Of a DNA stretch of 64,000 nt, positions 27,056-35,943 are shown in pieces. How positions within the stretch are numbered: the stretch's first letter is position 1; each line of letters starts with the position of its first letter. The DNA lies in assembly GCF_023156385.1 (NCBI RefSeq), contig NZ_JAKZAK010000011.1, positions 1-64,000 on the forward strand, given 5' to 3'. Under the pieces are notes generated by a model. That model saw only the letters and a program-made list of their open reading frames with translations. It was not told where the DNA came from and searched no databases. The position numbers were made by a program, and so were the translations under genes. This DNA comes from Marinobacter xestospongiae (GTDB taxonomy: Bacteria; Pseudomonadota; Gammaproteobacteria; Pseudomonadales; Oleiphilaceae).

Positions 27056-29541
27056 TGGCGGTCACGGGACAGCTGGCGTCGGTTCGACGGGATCTGCGGG
27101 AGCGTGATGTCAGGGTGGTGATCACCGCTCTGGTGGTGGCGGTGGCGACGGTGGCGACCATCAGCCTGTTTGCCAGTCTGCTGCAGCGGGCCCTGGTGAC
27201 GTCCGCCAGCGCCTTTCTGGCGGCCGACCGACAGCTGGAGGCGGAGCACGGCCGGCCGATCCCGCCGGACTGGTACCAGGAGGCAAACCGGCGCGGGATC
27301 AGCACGGCATCCATGGTGGAGTTCTCCACCATGGTGTTCGGTGGTGACCGCTTCCAGCTGGTGGCGGTGAAGGCGGTGAGCGATGCCTATCCGCTGCGGG
27401 GGCAGATCGAGATGCAGGTGGGGGAAGGCGCCGAGCGTGAGCTGGTGAGCCGGGGCCCCCGTCCGGGTGAGGTGTGGCTCAATCCCCGTCTGATGCGATT
27501 GCTGGCCCTGGATATGGGCGACTCGCTGGAAGTGGGCAATCAGGCGCTGACGGTCAGCGGTCTGTTGCTGCGGGAGCCCGATGGTGGCTTCAGCATGGCG
27601 GCGCTGGCGCCCAGGATCATGATGCACGCCGATGATGTGCCCGCCACCGGGGTGGTGCGTGAGGGCAGCCGGGTTGAGTATGTGGCGTTGTTCGCCGGTG
27701 AGGAGCCGGAACTGGAGGCGTTCCATCGCTGGTTGGAGCCACAGTTCCATCCCAGCCATGAATGGAAAAGCGTGCAGGATGGCGAGACCCTGTCGCGCTC
27801 GCTGCAGCGGGCGGAACGGTTCCTGCTGCTTGGCGGCAGTCTGGCGGTGTTGCTGGCGGCGGTGGCCGTGGCAGTTGCCAGCCGGGAGTACGCGTTGGGA
27901 CAGCGGGATACGGTGGCCCTGTTAAAGACCCTGGGCCTGCGGGGTGGCGCTATTTCGCGGCTGTATCTTCGCCGTCTGGCTCTGTGGGGCGTGGCTGGCT
28001 GCGCCGGCGGGCTGCTACTGGCCCTGCCGATCTACTACGGGTTGGCCCAGGTGCTGAGCGAGGTGCTGGAGCGCCCGGTGGCGGCAGAGCTGGACTGGCG
28101 TGCCTTGCTGCCAGCCCTGGTGACCGCGCTGGTGGCGCTGTTCGGGTTTGCCTATCCGCCGGTCCGCCGGTTGCGGCAGGTGGCGGCCATGCGGGTGTTG
28201 CGCAGCGAGCCCGGTGAGTCGGGCCGGCGGGCATGGCCGGACATTCTGCTGGCCGGTCTGGCGGTGTTCGGCCTGGTGTGGTTTTACGCCGGTGAACTGG
28301 CGATGGTGACGGCTCTGCTGGGCGGCGTGGCGGCGCTGCTGGCGGTGCTGGCTCTGGTGGCCTGGCTGATGGTGCTCGGGCTGCGCCACCTGCGTGGTGG
28401 TGGTACCGCCTGGCGGCTGGCGCTGGTGGCGTTGTATCGGCATCGCCAGAGTACCCTGTCCCAGGTCTCGGTGTTCGCGATGACCATCATGCTGGCCTGT
28501 ACCCTGATACTGGTTCGCAGTTCCCTGCTCGATGACTGGCAGGCGCAGTTGCCGGAGAACGCGCCCAATCACTTCCTGATCAACATCGCACCGGAAAAGG
28601 TCGATGCCGTGGCCGATTTCTGGGAACAGCGCGGCCATCCACTGGCGCAATTGTATCCCATGGTTCGGGGCCGGCTGACCGAACTCAATGGCCAGCCGGT
28701 GAAAGAGGCGGTCAGCAAGGATGAGCGGATCAACGCCCTGAACCGGGAGCTCAATCTGACCTGGATGTCGGAACTGCCAGCGGACAACGCCCTGGTCCAG
28801 GGGCAGTGGTTCGAAGCGGGCGCCCGCGACGGGGTGTCGGTGGAGTATGAACTGGCAGAACGGCTGGGCCTGAAGATCGGCGACCGGCTGGGATTCACCA
28901 TTGGCTCGGATACCCTGAGCGAAACGGTGACCAGTATCCGCACGGTGCAGTGGGAGAGCATGCAGCCCAATTTCTACATGGCGTTTCCGCCGGATGGTCA
29001 GCTGGCGGCCATGCCGTCCACCTGGATCACCAGTTTCTACCTGCCGACGTCGGAAAAGGCCCTGCTGAACGATTTCGCCCGGGCATTCCCGACGGTGTCG
29101 GTGCTGGAAGTGGACCACATCATTGAGCGCATCCGCGCTATCGTCCAGCAGGTGACCCAGGCCGTCGAGGCTATTCTGGCCCTGATTCTGGCCGCGGCGC
29201 TGGTGGTGATGGCAGCGGTGGTCAGCGCCACCCTGCGTGACCGTCAGCGGGAAGGCGCGCTGCTGCGAACCCTGGGCGGGCAGCAGCGACTGCTGGTGCG
29301 CAGCACCATGCTGGAGTTTGCCCTGCTGGGGCTGGTGGCGGGTATTCTCGGGGCGTTGGCCGCTGAGGCGGCGGTCTGGGCACTGCAGTTGCGGATGTTT
29401 GAAGGCGAATTCCAGTGGCACTGGTCGGTGATGCTGCCGGTGCCGTTGGTCAGCGCGGCGCTGTTGTCACTGTTTGGTCGCTGGCAGCTGGCGCCGGTGC
29501 TGAAGGTGTCCCCGATGCTGTTGCTGCGACGCCTGGAGTGA
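27055..29541 (+). CDS. ybbP: FtsX-like ABC permease YbbP
   Basis: 828 aa with an N-terminal membrane helix, a large periplasmic domain, two FtsX permease blocks (three helices near 255-385 and three near the C-terminus, about 695-825) and a second middle periplasmic domain. This four-plus-four layout fits the YbbP/LolCE-like mechanotransmission superfamily, which moves lipids or lipoproteins rather than small solutes. Periplasmic conserved blocks include VEYELAERLGLKIGDRLGF and SMQPNFYMAFPPD. It is translationally coupled to ybbA. Length agrees with the family (about 800-850 aa). Confidence 0.92.
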   Translation: MAVTGQLASVRRDLRERDVRVVITALVVAVATVATISLFASLLQRALVTSASAFLAADRQLEAEHGRPIPPDWYQEANRRGISTASMVEFSTMVFGGDRFQLVAVKAVSDAYPLRGQIEMQVGEGAERELVSRGPRPGEVWLNPRLMRLLALDMGDSLEVGNQALTVSGLLLREPDGGFSMAALAPRIMMHADDVPATGVVREGSRVEYVALFAGEEPELEAFHRWLEPQFHPSHEWKSVQDGETLSRSLQRAERFLLLGGSLAVLLAAVAVAVASREYALGQRDTVALLKTLGLRGGAISRLYLRRLALWGVAGCAGGLLLALPIYYGLAQVLSEVLERPVAAELDWRALLPALVTALVALFGFAYPPVRRLRQVAAMRVLRSEPGESGRRAWPDILLAGLAVFGLVWFYAGELAMVTALLGGVAALLAVLALVAWLMVLGLRHLRGGGTAWRLALVALYRHRQSTLSQVSVFAMTIMLACTLILVRSSLLDDWQAQLPENAPNHFLINIAPEKVDAVADFWEQRGHPLAQLYPMVRGRLTELNGQPVKEAVSKDERINALNRELNLTWMSELPADNALVQGQWFEAGARDGVSVEYELAERLGLKIGDRLGFTIGSDTLSETVTSIRTVQWESMQPNFYMAFPPDGQLAAMPSTWITSFYLPTSEKALLNDFARAFPTVSVLEVDHIIERIRAIVQQVTQAVEAILALILAAALVVMAAVVSATLRDRQREGALLRTLGGQQRLLVRSTMLEFALLGLVAGILGALAAEAAVWALQLRMFEGEFQWHWSVMLPVPLVSAALLSLFGRWQLAPVLKVSPMLLLRRLE

Positions 29542-29542
29542 G

Positions 29543-29567
29543 GCCCGGCGGCTTGCTGCCGGGGCCG
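29543..29567. terminator. GC-rich hairpin between converging ybbP and SBP genes
   Basis: GGCCCGGC / GCCGGGGCC stem with no T-run on either side. It may be a weak terminator or a message-stabilising hairpin for either gene. Confidence 0.35.
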
Positions 29568-29569
29568 AT

Positions 29570-30343
29570 TCAGCGGTAGCTGGCGAGGATGTCGTTCAGC
29601 TCACCGCTGGCCTTGAGGCGGGTCAGTTCGCTGTTGAAGCGGTGTATGAACCCGGTCAGCTCGGGGCGTACCATCAGCCGCAAGCTGTAGTTGCTGATGC
29701 TGGCTTGTGAAGTCGCCAGGGCGCCGGCCATGTATGGGTGGTTGCGGATGACCCAGCGGCCGACCAGGCGATCGGCGATGGCGCCGTCAAAGCGCTCGCT
29801 GTCGAGCAGATAGCGGAACACCTCAGCATCACCCACCACATCGAATCGCTGGGTCCGGCCGCTTTCGAACAGCTCCGCCAGTTTGGCGTGGTAGTAGCCC
29901 AGGTGGGTGACCAGGGTCTTGCCTGCCAGGTCGTCGGGTGACTGGAACTCAAATGCCCGGTTGTGAGGGTAGAACAGCACTTCCTCTACCTGCACGATGG
30001 GGTCGGAGTAGAGAAACCGCTCGGGCTGGCTGGTCCACTCCACCGCTCGCGGGGTGGCGTCGACGTAGCCGTTCAGAATCAGTTCATCGACCCGCTTGCG
30101 GGGGACTTTCAGCGGCTCCAGGGTCAGTTGCAGCCGTTCGCTGATGCGGGACATCACATCCCAGACGATACCGCCCAGGTGGTCATCCTCCACGATCAGG
30201 TAGGGTGGATAGCCGTTGGGCGAGACGTTAAAGCGGATGGTGTCCTGCAGGTCATCATTGCCCGTGGATGCCGAAACCTGGCCCGGCAGGGCGGCCAGGA
30301 GCAACAGGGACGATAACAGGGCGGTAGCAAGGTTGGCTGGCAT
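29570..30343 (-). CDS. Periplasmic amino-acid-type substrate-binding protein
   Basis: 257 aa, with a signal peptide (residues 1-25, cleavage near VSA-STG). The fold is family 3 solute-binding: FNVSPNGYPPYLIVEDDHLGGIVWDVMSRI, DELILNGYVDATPRAVEWT, SPDDLAGKTLVTHLGYY, and the C-terminal FNSELTRLKASGELNDILASY. Such proteins bind amino acids or related molecules, but no permease or ATPase gene is next to it, so it may serve as a sensor or orphan binding protein. It converges with ybbP, 28 bp away. Ligand unknown. Confidence 0.8.
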   Translation of the reverse strand: MPANLATALLSSLLLLAALPGQVSASTGNDDLQDTIRFNVSPNGYPPYLIVEDDHLGGIVWDVMSRISERLQLTLEPLKVPRKRVDELILNGYVDATPRAVEWTSQPERFLYSDPIVQVEEVLFYPHNRAFEFQSPDDLAGKTLVTHLGYYHAKLAELFESGRTQRFDVVGDAEVFRYLLDSERFDGAIADRLVGRWVIRNHPYMAGALATSQASISNYSLRLMVRPELTGFIHRFNSELTRLKASGELNDILASYR

Positions 30344-30630
30344 AGGCGTGAGGCAACAGTGAACGAAATGAACCAGAGCGTTCAGAACGGGGGCCGTTCC
30401 GTTTCATGCTTCCATGCCAGGATGTGCCGCTTGGCAAACACTGGGATCTGGTCCGGTTCAGCTGGCAAGGCTGCCTGTGGCGGTGTGATGACACCTGGCA
30501 AGAGCCTGCGCGACCCGGAACATACTGTGAATTTTGTCCGTTTCGCCAGGGATTTGCAATGTTGGGAAGGTCTGTTGGCGTTCGGGGGAAGGTGGGCTGT
30601 GCCCCGCCGCGAGGGCGGGGCGGTCGGCTA

Positions 30631-31818
30631 TCAGGCCCAGGCTTTCTGCAGTACCGCGCGGGCATCCTCCAGTGAGGCCTCGCGGGGATTGAACATGATT
30701 GAGCCATCGTCGAGGGCGAGGGCTGCGATGTCGTCGAGCTGGGACTCGTCCACCTTGCCGGTTTCCTTGAGGGTTCGGGGCAACTGGCACTTCTTGTAAA
30801 GCGCATCCCGCAGTCGACGGATGGCGGAGATGGCCGCTTCAGCGCGTCGGTTGGCCGGCGTGGCGGCGTAGGCTTCCGGACCGTCCAGGTACAGCAGCAG
30901 CTCACCCAGGGGCTCGCGAATGGTCTCCAGGTTGTATTCCAGCACGTAGGGCATGTAGATACTCATGCACAGGCCGTGGGGCAGATGGCAGATCGCACCG
31001 GTGGCGTGCCCCAGGGCGTGGACCAGCCCCACCATCGAGTTGGAGAAAGCAATGCCGGCCATGGTCGAGGCCTGGGCCAGTTCCAGACGGCCGTCGGTAT
31101 CCTTGGGGTTGTCCATCACCGCCAGCAGTGAGTGGCTGATCTTTTTCACCGCCGCGGTGGCATAGGCATCGCTGAGCGGGTTCTTGGCCATGCAGGTGAA
31201 CGCTTCGGTGGCGTGGGTGAGGGCGTCCATCGCGGTGGCTGCGGTGATGTGAGGTGGCAGCGTCAGCGTCATCCGCGGGTCGATAATGGCGGCGTTGGGC
31301 AACAGGAACGAGGAGGTGAACGGCAGTTTGACCGACTTTTCGGTATCTGCAATCACCGCCACCGCGGTGACTTCCGAGCCGGTGCCTGCGGTGGTCGGCA
31401 CCACAAAGAACGGTTTCAGCGGCCGCTTCAGCACCCCGGCACCGGCGTAGGCGGCGATGTCGTCACCGCCCTCGGATACCAGAATGTTGACCGCCTTGGC
31501 GGTGTCGATGGCGGAGCCTCCGCCCACGGCGATGATGGCATCGCATTTCTCCTGGCGGTAAACGCCGGCGATGTCTCGCACGACGGCCTTGGAGGAGTCG
31601 GGGGGGACGTCGTCGTAAACGCTGGCGATGTCCAGATCGCTTTCCTCACAGGCGGCAATCACTGGTTCCAGCAGGCCCGCGGCACGCACACCCTTGTCGG
31701 TAATGATCATCGGCCGTTTGCCGCCGAGACCGGCCAGCTCATAGGGAATGTGCTCCAGTGCGGCTTTACCGGCGATCACCTTCACCGGGCAGAAGAACTC
31801 GTAGAATGTGCTGCTCAT
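30631..31818 (-). CDS. Iron-containing (group III) alcohol dehydrogenase
   Basis: 395 aa. NAD-binding VGGGSAIDTAKA, VPTTAGTGSEVT, and the metal ligands in DALTHATEAF and HALGHATGAICHLPHG (His residues) are complete. The family oxidises alcohols or reduces aldehydes with NAD(P). The ATG overlaps the stop codon of the SCP2-like gene by one base, so the two form a coupled operon from the promoter at 32396-32424. In a hydrocarbon-degrading marine bacterium it may act on fatty alcohols, but that is inference. A strong GC hairpin (30601-30621) lies 10 bp after the stop without a T-run. Confidence 0.9.
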   Translation of the reverse strand: MSSTFYEFFCPVKVIAGKAALEHIPYELAGLGGKRPMIITDKGVRAAGLLEPVIAACEESDLDIASVYDDVPPDSSKAVVRDIAGVYRQEKCDAIIAVGGGSAIDTAKAVNILVSEGGDDIAAYAGAGVLKRPLKPFFVVPTTAGTGSEVTAVAVIADTEKSVKLPFTSSFLLPNAAIIDPRMTLTLPPHITAATAMDALTHATEAFTCMAKNPLSDAYATAAVKKISHSLLAVMDNPKDTDGRLELAQASTMAGIAFSNSMVGLVHALGHATGAICHLPHGLCMSIYMPYVLEYNLETIREPLGELLLYLDGPEAYAATPANRRAEAAISAIRRLRDALYKKCQLPRTLKETGKVDESQLDDIAALALDDGSIMFNPREASLEDARAVLQKAWA

Positions 31819-32363
31819 TATGCTCTCACCGTGTCAAAGAATTGGGACGCAACCTTGAGGTAGATGCGTGTGGCGTTGAGGAGTTTTTCCGGCAGGTGCA
31901 GGTTGCGGGGATACTCCTTGACCGCCCGTCGGGCCAGCAGCCGCGGCAGGATGAAGGCCTCCAGGCGGTTGAGAATGCGGGTCATGCGGACTGCGTAGCC
32001 AATGTCGCCATCCACCAGCATGCGGTCGTTGGCAAACGCCACCGACGTCTTCTCCTGGAAGGACAGCACCAGGAAGGCATGGGCAATGTGTTTGAACTGG
32101 ATGGACAGGTTCACGGGGCGGGGCGCTTCTGAGCCGTGATAGCGGAAGCGGCCGTTGCCGAGGTGTTCTATCACCAGGCTGGCGCCGTGGGGCATCACCA
32201 TCATCTCGAACAGGAAGCCCTCTGGCAGTGCCCGGGCCTCGTTCTGAACGTCCTCGTCAATCTCACTGATGGCCTGGAGGGCGTTGCCCATCACCTGAAA
32301 TATCAGCTCCACGTACAGGCGCCGGGCCTGCGATGCCATGGGTTGCAGTCGTCTGGCAAGCAT
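31818..32363 (-). CDS. SCP2 sterol-binding-like protein
   Basis: 181 aa, no signal peptide. The middle (about residues 50-135) fits an SCP2-type lipid-binding domain: FLFEMMVMPHGASLVIEHL, then VNLSIQFKHIAHAFLVLSFQEKTSVAFANDRMLVDGDIGYAVRMTRIL with the typical final 'GDi..a..l.r.l' pattern. Such domains bind hydrophobic ligands in a cleft. Translationally coupled to the alcohol dehydrogenase, it might hold a fatty substrate for it. AAGGGA stands 8 nt before the ATG. The family call is moderate, the function an inference. Confidence 0.55.
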   Translation of the reverse strand: MLARRLQPMASQARRLYVELIFQVMGNALQAISEIDEDVQNEARALPEGFLFEMMVMPHGASLVIEHLGNGRFRYHGSEAPRPVNLSIQFKHIAHAFLVLSFQEKTSVAFANDRMLVDGDIGYAVRMTRILNRLEAFILPRLLARRAVKEYPRNLHLPEKLLNATRIYLKVASQFFDTVRA

Positions 32364-32395
32364 CGGGTTGGTCCCTTGTTGTTAGCGTTAGATTG

Positions 32396-32424
32396 ATTTT
32401 TAGAGTTTTTGCTCTAGTTGTCAA
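32396..32424 (-). promoter_or_regulatory. Promoter with palindromic operator for SCP2-ADH operon
   Basis: Minus strand: TTGACA (-35, 32419-32424), 17-nt spacer, AAAAAT (-10, 32396-32401). The spacer contains the inverted repeat TAGAG-N6-CTCTA (32401-32416), so a bound repressor would block RNA polymerase. The start codon is about 33 nt downstream of the -10. Confidence 0.65.
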
Positions 32425-32493
32425 TGCAGCCGCTGACGCAGTGCACCCGTCACTTCAGCAAGACCGAACGGCGAGGGCTGCCTGGTCAGGTTG

Positions 32494-32525
32494 TCTGGAT
32501 CGGGATCTGGATAAGGAATCTGGAT
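32494..32525. repeat. Three TCTGGAT direct repeats upstream of the SCP2-ADH promoter
   Basis: TCTGGAT occurs at 32494-32500, 32506-32512 and 32519-32525, spaced 12 and 13 nt (about one helical turn). They lie 70-106 bp upstream of the -35 on the same promoter's upstream side and could bind an activator. Confidence 0.4.
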
Positions 32526-32550
32526 AGCAGACTGGAGCGGGCAGGGAGCC

Positions 32551-32577
32551 GGATGTCGGGCAGGCTGCCCGACATCC
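32551..32577. repeat. 27-bp palindrome after bepA
   Basis: GGATGTCGGGCAG-G-CTGCCCGACATCC, perfect 13-bp arms with a one-base centre, 7 bp after the bepA stop. No T-run follows, so if it is a terminator it is atypical. Confidence 0.6.
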
Positions 32578-32584
32578 GTGAGGG

Positions 32585-33892
32585 TTATTGCTGTTTGGGC
32601 TGCTGCTGTGGCTGGGTGCCGGTCAGCTGGACCAGCTTCCGCTGGGCTTCCTGGCCAATCGCGCCACCAGCCTCTGAGGCCGTGCGGTAGTGGGCAATCG
32701 CATCGTTCTTGCGCTGTTGGCGGACGGCGATGTCTCCAAGCCGCAGATAGCCAATGGAGGTGGGCACCGTGCGGTTGGCTTCGGTAATGTCCTCTTGCGC
32801 CTGGTTCAGGTTGTTGAGGGCATAGGCGTGGAGGCCCCGCCGCAGGCGATAGCTGAACATTTCCGGATACAGCGACACCGCCTTGTCGTAGTCATGATCG
32901 GCCAGATCCGGCTGCTCCAGCAGTTGATGAATCTGCCCCCGCAGGGCAAAGAACATGGCTTCGCCGTCTTCAATGTCGATTGCCCGGTTGATTTCGCCAA
33001 GGGCCTGCTGGAACTTCTCTTCCCGGATCAACGACACCGCCTTGTCGTAGGCGTCATAGGCGGGCTGCAGGCGCTTCAGTGTGGCCAGGTGGCGCTGATA
33101 GACGTCACGGCCACGGAAGCCGCCGCCATCGAGCTTCTGCGCCAGTTCCAGATTGCGATCCACCCGGGTCTGGGAGGGAGGGTGGGTGGCAAACAGCCCG
33201 GCGACAAAGCTGGATTCGCGGCCCTCGGACAGCTTCACAAACAGTTGTTGCAGCTCCACCGCTGCCATCGGGTCATAGCCTGCTTTCACCATGTAGCGAA
33301 TGCCGTAGTGGTCGGATTCAAGCTCATCGGCCTGGCCATACTGGGCCAGTGCCAGTTGGGCGCCGACAGCGGCTCCCCCCATCGCCAGCTGGGCCCAGTC
33401 GCTGTCGGCCAGGGCAATGCCGACTCCGGCCATACCGGCATTGATCAGCATGCCGGTCTGCATTCGCTGGACACTGTGGCGGGCGGCCGCGTGGACGATC
33501 TCGTGTCCCAGTACCGAAGCCAGTTGGGCTTCGTCTTCCAGCTGCACCAGCAGGCCGCGGTTGATGGCGATCTTGCCGGAGGGCAGGGCCCAGGCGTTGG
33601 GAACGCTGCTGTTGAGTACCACGAACTCATAGGGCATGTCCGGTCGATCGCTGACGGCGGCCAGCTTCATGCCAACCTCGCGAACGTAGAAGCTCAGCTC
33701 CGGGTCAAGATAGAACTGGCCGCCCTGGGTCTGCTGGGTGGGGATGTACTGCTTGGCCCCCATGGTCCATTCCTGCTGTTCGGAGATCAGCGACAGCTGT
33801 TTCTCCCCGGTGACGGGGTTGACGGCACAGCCGCCGAGAATGGCCAGCAGCAGTGCCAGTGGCAGGCAACGACGAAGAACGCGGATGTTCAC
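32585..33892 (-). CDS. bepA: Periplasmic M48 metalloprotease-chaperone BepA
   Basis: 435 aa, starting at GTG 33892, which has AGGGAG 7 nt upstream; the upstream open frame is unsupported. A lipoprotein-like N-terminus (LALLLAILGGC, Cys about residue 22) suggests outer-membrane anchoring in the periplasm, unlike E. coli BepA, whose signal peptide is cleaved normally. The zinc site is LGHEIVHAAARH (HEXXH) with a later Glu in ELESDHYGIRYM. The C-terminal half has TPR repeats, as in BepA. The family degrades or helps assemble LptD and other barrel proteins. The last 12 residues are Gln/Pro-rich. Confidence 0.88.
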   Translation of the reverse strand: MNIRVLRRCLPLALLLAILGGCAVNPVTGEKQLSLISEQQEWTMGAKQYIPTQQTQGGQFYLDPELSFYVREVGMKLAAVSDRPDMPYEFVVLNSSVPNAWALPSGKIAINRGLLVQLEDEAQLASVLGHEIVHAAARHSVQRMQTGMLINAGMAGVGIALADSDWAQLAMGGAAVGAQLALAQYGQADELESDHYGIRYMVKAGYDPMAAVELQQLFVKLSEGRESSFVAGLFATHPPSQTRVDRNLELAQKLDGGGFRGRDVYQRHLATLKRLQPAYDAYDKAVSLIREEKFQQALGEINRAIDIEDGEAMFFALRGQIHQLLEQPDLADHDYDKAVSLYPEMFSYRLRRGLHAYALNNLNQAQEDITEANRTVPTSIGYLRLGDIAVRQQRKNDAIAHYRTASEAGGAIGQEAQRKLVQLTGTQPQQQPKQQ

Positions 33893-34157
33893 TCCAGACT
33901 CCCTGTAGATCCGTTGATTGGCGTTCCCGCTCAGTACCACCTAGCTTGAGGGGAAGGTACAGAAGCGGTAGCGAAGCGCTTCCTGCCGGTGGGCAGGAGG
34001 ATTCTCTGCTTTATACCATATAGACCGGCGATGACAGAGGTGGTTGCAGGTTCCCAGGCCCCGTAGCCGTGGCAAACTGGCTGGGTACTGGCCCCTTGCG
34101 GTAGAATCGGGCCCTCGTCTTCGTGCTTCTGCCATTGCCCGTTACCCGGACCCCTTG

Positions 34158-34928
34158 ATGAAAGAATCCCTGGATTTGCTGGCCCTGCTCTGGTTCCTCG
34201 TGTGCTGGCTGGGTTACAGCGAGTATTCCCGCCGTCGCGCCGACGACCGGCCCTGCCTGTCCAACACCCTGGATCTCTATCGGGAAGACTGGATGCGGGT
34301 CATGCTGCGCCGGGATAACCGCATCTCCGACGCCTCGGTGGTGGGCAACCTGGAACGTAACGGCGCCTTTTTTGCCTCCAGCTGCCTGCTGATCCTGGCC
34401 GGTATCATCACCGCGCTGGGTTACACCCAGGAGGTGATGGAAGTGTTCAGCACCCTGCCATTCGGCAACCTGCCCAGCCGGGCCATCTGGGAGCTGCGCA
34501 TGGTGGTGCTGATGGTGGTGTTTATCTACGCGTTCTTCAAATTCACCTGGTCGATGCGGATGTACAACTTTGTGGCGGTGCTGATTGGCGGCGCGCCGTT
34601 CCCCGGTGACAAACAGGTGAGCCCGGCATCGCGGGAAGCCTTTGCCCGCAGCGCGGCCCAGGTCTGCAACATGGCGGGGGACGCCTTCAACCTGGGGTTG
34701 CGCTCCTACTACTACGCTCTGGCCGTGGTGGCCTGGTTCATCCACCCGGTGGCATTTCTTGCGGCCTCTACCCTGGTGGTGTTCGTACTGTACCGGCGGG
34801 AGTTCCGGTCGGCAGCGCTGACCGCATTGCGCTCTGGCAAGGTCTTTGAGGAGCCGTCATCAAAGGCACCAAAAAGCACGAAGCAAACCGAAAAAACCGA
34901 ACGAAACGTGGAAGGAAAGGCCGACTGA
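34158..34928 (+). CDS. DUF599 family membrane protein
   Basis: 256 aa from the ATG at 34158. Four hydrophobic segments: LDLLALLWFLVCWLGY near the N-terminus, FFASSCLLILAGIITAL (about 75-95), MVVLMVVFIYAFF (about 120), and YALAVVAWFIHPVAFLAASTLVVFVLY (about 200-225). The loops carry the typical YREDWMRVMLRRDNRI and SAAQVCNMAGDAFNLGLRSYYYA. The family is widespread in proteobacteria without a known role. Its stop codon directly abuts the next ATG, so it forms an operon with the two thioesterase genes. The last 30 residues are Lys/Glu-rich. Confidence 0.85.
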   Translation: MKESLDLLALLWFLVCWLGYSEYSRRRADDRPCLSNTLDLYREDWMRVMLRRDNRISDASVVGNLERNGAFFASSCLLILAGIITALGYTQEVMEVFSTLPFGNLPSRAIWELRMVVLMVVFIYAFFKFTWSMRMYNFVAVLIGGAPFPGDKQVSPASREAFARSAAQVCNMAGDAFNLGLRSYYYALAVVAWFIHPVAFLAASTLVVFVLYRREFRSAALTALRSGKVFEEPSSKAPKSTKQTEKTERNVEGKAD

Positions 34929-35399
34929 ATGACCGATTCCGTGCGCAAGGACCGGGTCACCCGGTTCATCAACACCCTGCAGCAGGCTCGCACACTGGGG
35001 CTGACCGTGGCCGACGCTGACGATCAGCAACTGACTCTGTGCCTGCCATACAGCCAGAAAATCATCGGCAACCCGGAAACCGGGGTGATCCATGGTGGCG
35101 CCATCACCACGCTGATGGACACCGCCTCCGGTTCGGTGATGATCTGTGTGCTGCCGGATTTCGAGCTGTGTCCCACCCTCGACCTGCGGGTGGATTACAT
35201 GCGACCGGCGGAACCCAACAAGCCGGTCTATGCCCGTGCCGAGGCCTACCGCATTACCAATAACATCATCTTTACCCGCTGTGAGGCCTACCAGGAAAAG
35301 GGCAAGGCCATTGCCAACTGCGTTGGTACCTTCATGCGCATCGGGCGGGAAGCCACGCCCAAATCCTACCGTGACCTGATTACCGGAGACGACGCATGA
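34929..35399 (+). CDS. PaaI-type hotdog thioesterase, first of a tandem pair
   Basis: 156 aa. Hotdog-fold marks: the central helix VIHGGAITTLMDTASGSVM and LDLRVDYMRPAEPNKPVYARAEA followed by GTFMRIGRE. These enzymes hydrolyse acyl- or aryl-CoA thioesters as tetramers. It is the middle gene of an operon; its TGA overlaps the next ATG (ATGA). The paralogue that follows keeps the same HGG motif but differs widely elsewhere. Physiological substrate unknown. Confidence 0.88.
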   Translation: MTDSVRKDRVTRFINTLQQARTLGLTVADADDQQLTLCLPYSQKIIGNPETGVIHGGAITTLMDTASGSVMICVLPDFELCPTLDLRVDYMRPAEPNKPVYARAEAYRITNNIIFTRCEAYQEKGKAIANCVGTFMRIGREATPKSYRDLITGDDA

Positions 35400-35830
35400 C
35401 CACCGCCGAAATCCTGCGCTATACCCAGGAAACGGGCGATTTTTCCCGCATGCTGGATGGCATCCCCTACGCCGGCTTCATCGGCCTGCAGTGTGAGCGG
35501 TTCGGCGATGATCTGATTTTCCGGCTGCCCCGCAAGGACAGCAACATTGGCAACCCGATCCTGCCGGCCATTCATGGCGGTGTGATCGGCGGCTTCATGG
35601 AGCTGTCCGCAGCCATCTATCTGATGATGTCCCAGGACGTGCTGCGTATGCCGCGCATCGTCGACTTCTCACTGGACTACCTGCGAGCCGGTCTGGACCG
35701 GGAAACCTTCGCCGAATGCCGGCTTACCCGCCAGGGCAACCGGGTGGCGAACGTGATGGTCACCGCCTGGCAGAAATCCCGCAGCCAGCCCATCGCCACC
35801 GCCCGCGCCCACTTTCTGCTGGAAGACTGA
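35396..35830 (+). CDS. PaaI-type hotdog thioesterase, second of a tandem pair
   Basis: 144 aa, overlapping the previous gene by 4 nt (ATGA). Motifs: PAIHGGVIGGFMELSAAIYL for the hotdog helix and VDFSLDYLRAGLDRETFAECRLTRQGNRVANV for the second strand block. The pair may form a heteromer, as tandem hotdog genes sometimes do, but that is inference. The gene ends 113 bp before htpG. Cytoplasmic; no signal peptide. Confidence 0.88.
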   Translation: MTTAEILRYTQETGDFSRMLDGIPYAGFIGLQCERFGDDLIFRLPRKDSNIGNPILPAIHGGVIGGFMELSAAIYLMMSQDVLRMPRIVDFSLDYLRAGLDRETFAECRLTRQGNRVANVMVTAWQKSRSQPIATARAHFLLED

Positions 35831-35943
35831 TCAGCCCTTGAAAAGCGATCGGGTGGCCCCACTTCTGTTTGCAACCCCAAACAGAGGGGGCTCGCCCGTG
35901 CGATTCCCCACGTGTTCCATCTCAGTCAGGAGACGTTCAAGCC

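Noticed and set aside
28015-29421. 468-aa frame opposite ybbP
   Set aside because: Antisense shadow with His/Gln-rich composition and no family match.
30601-30621. GCCCCGCC/GGCGGGGC hairpin as terminator of the alcohol dehydrogenase
   Set aside because: Strong stem but no T-run on the minus strand; kept only as a note in that gene's entry.
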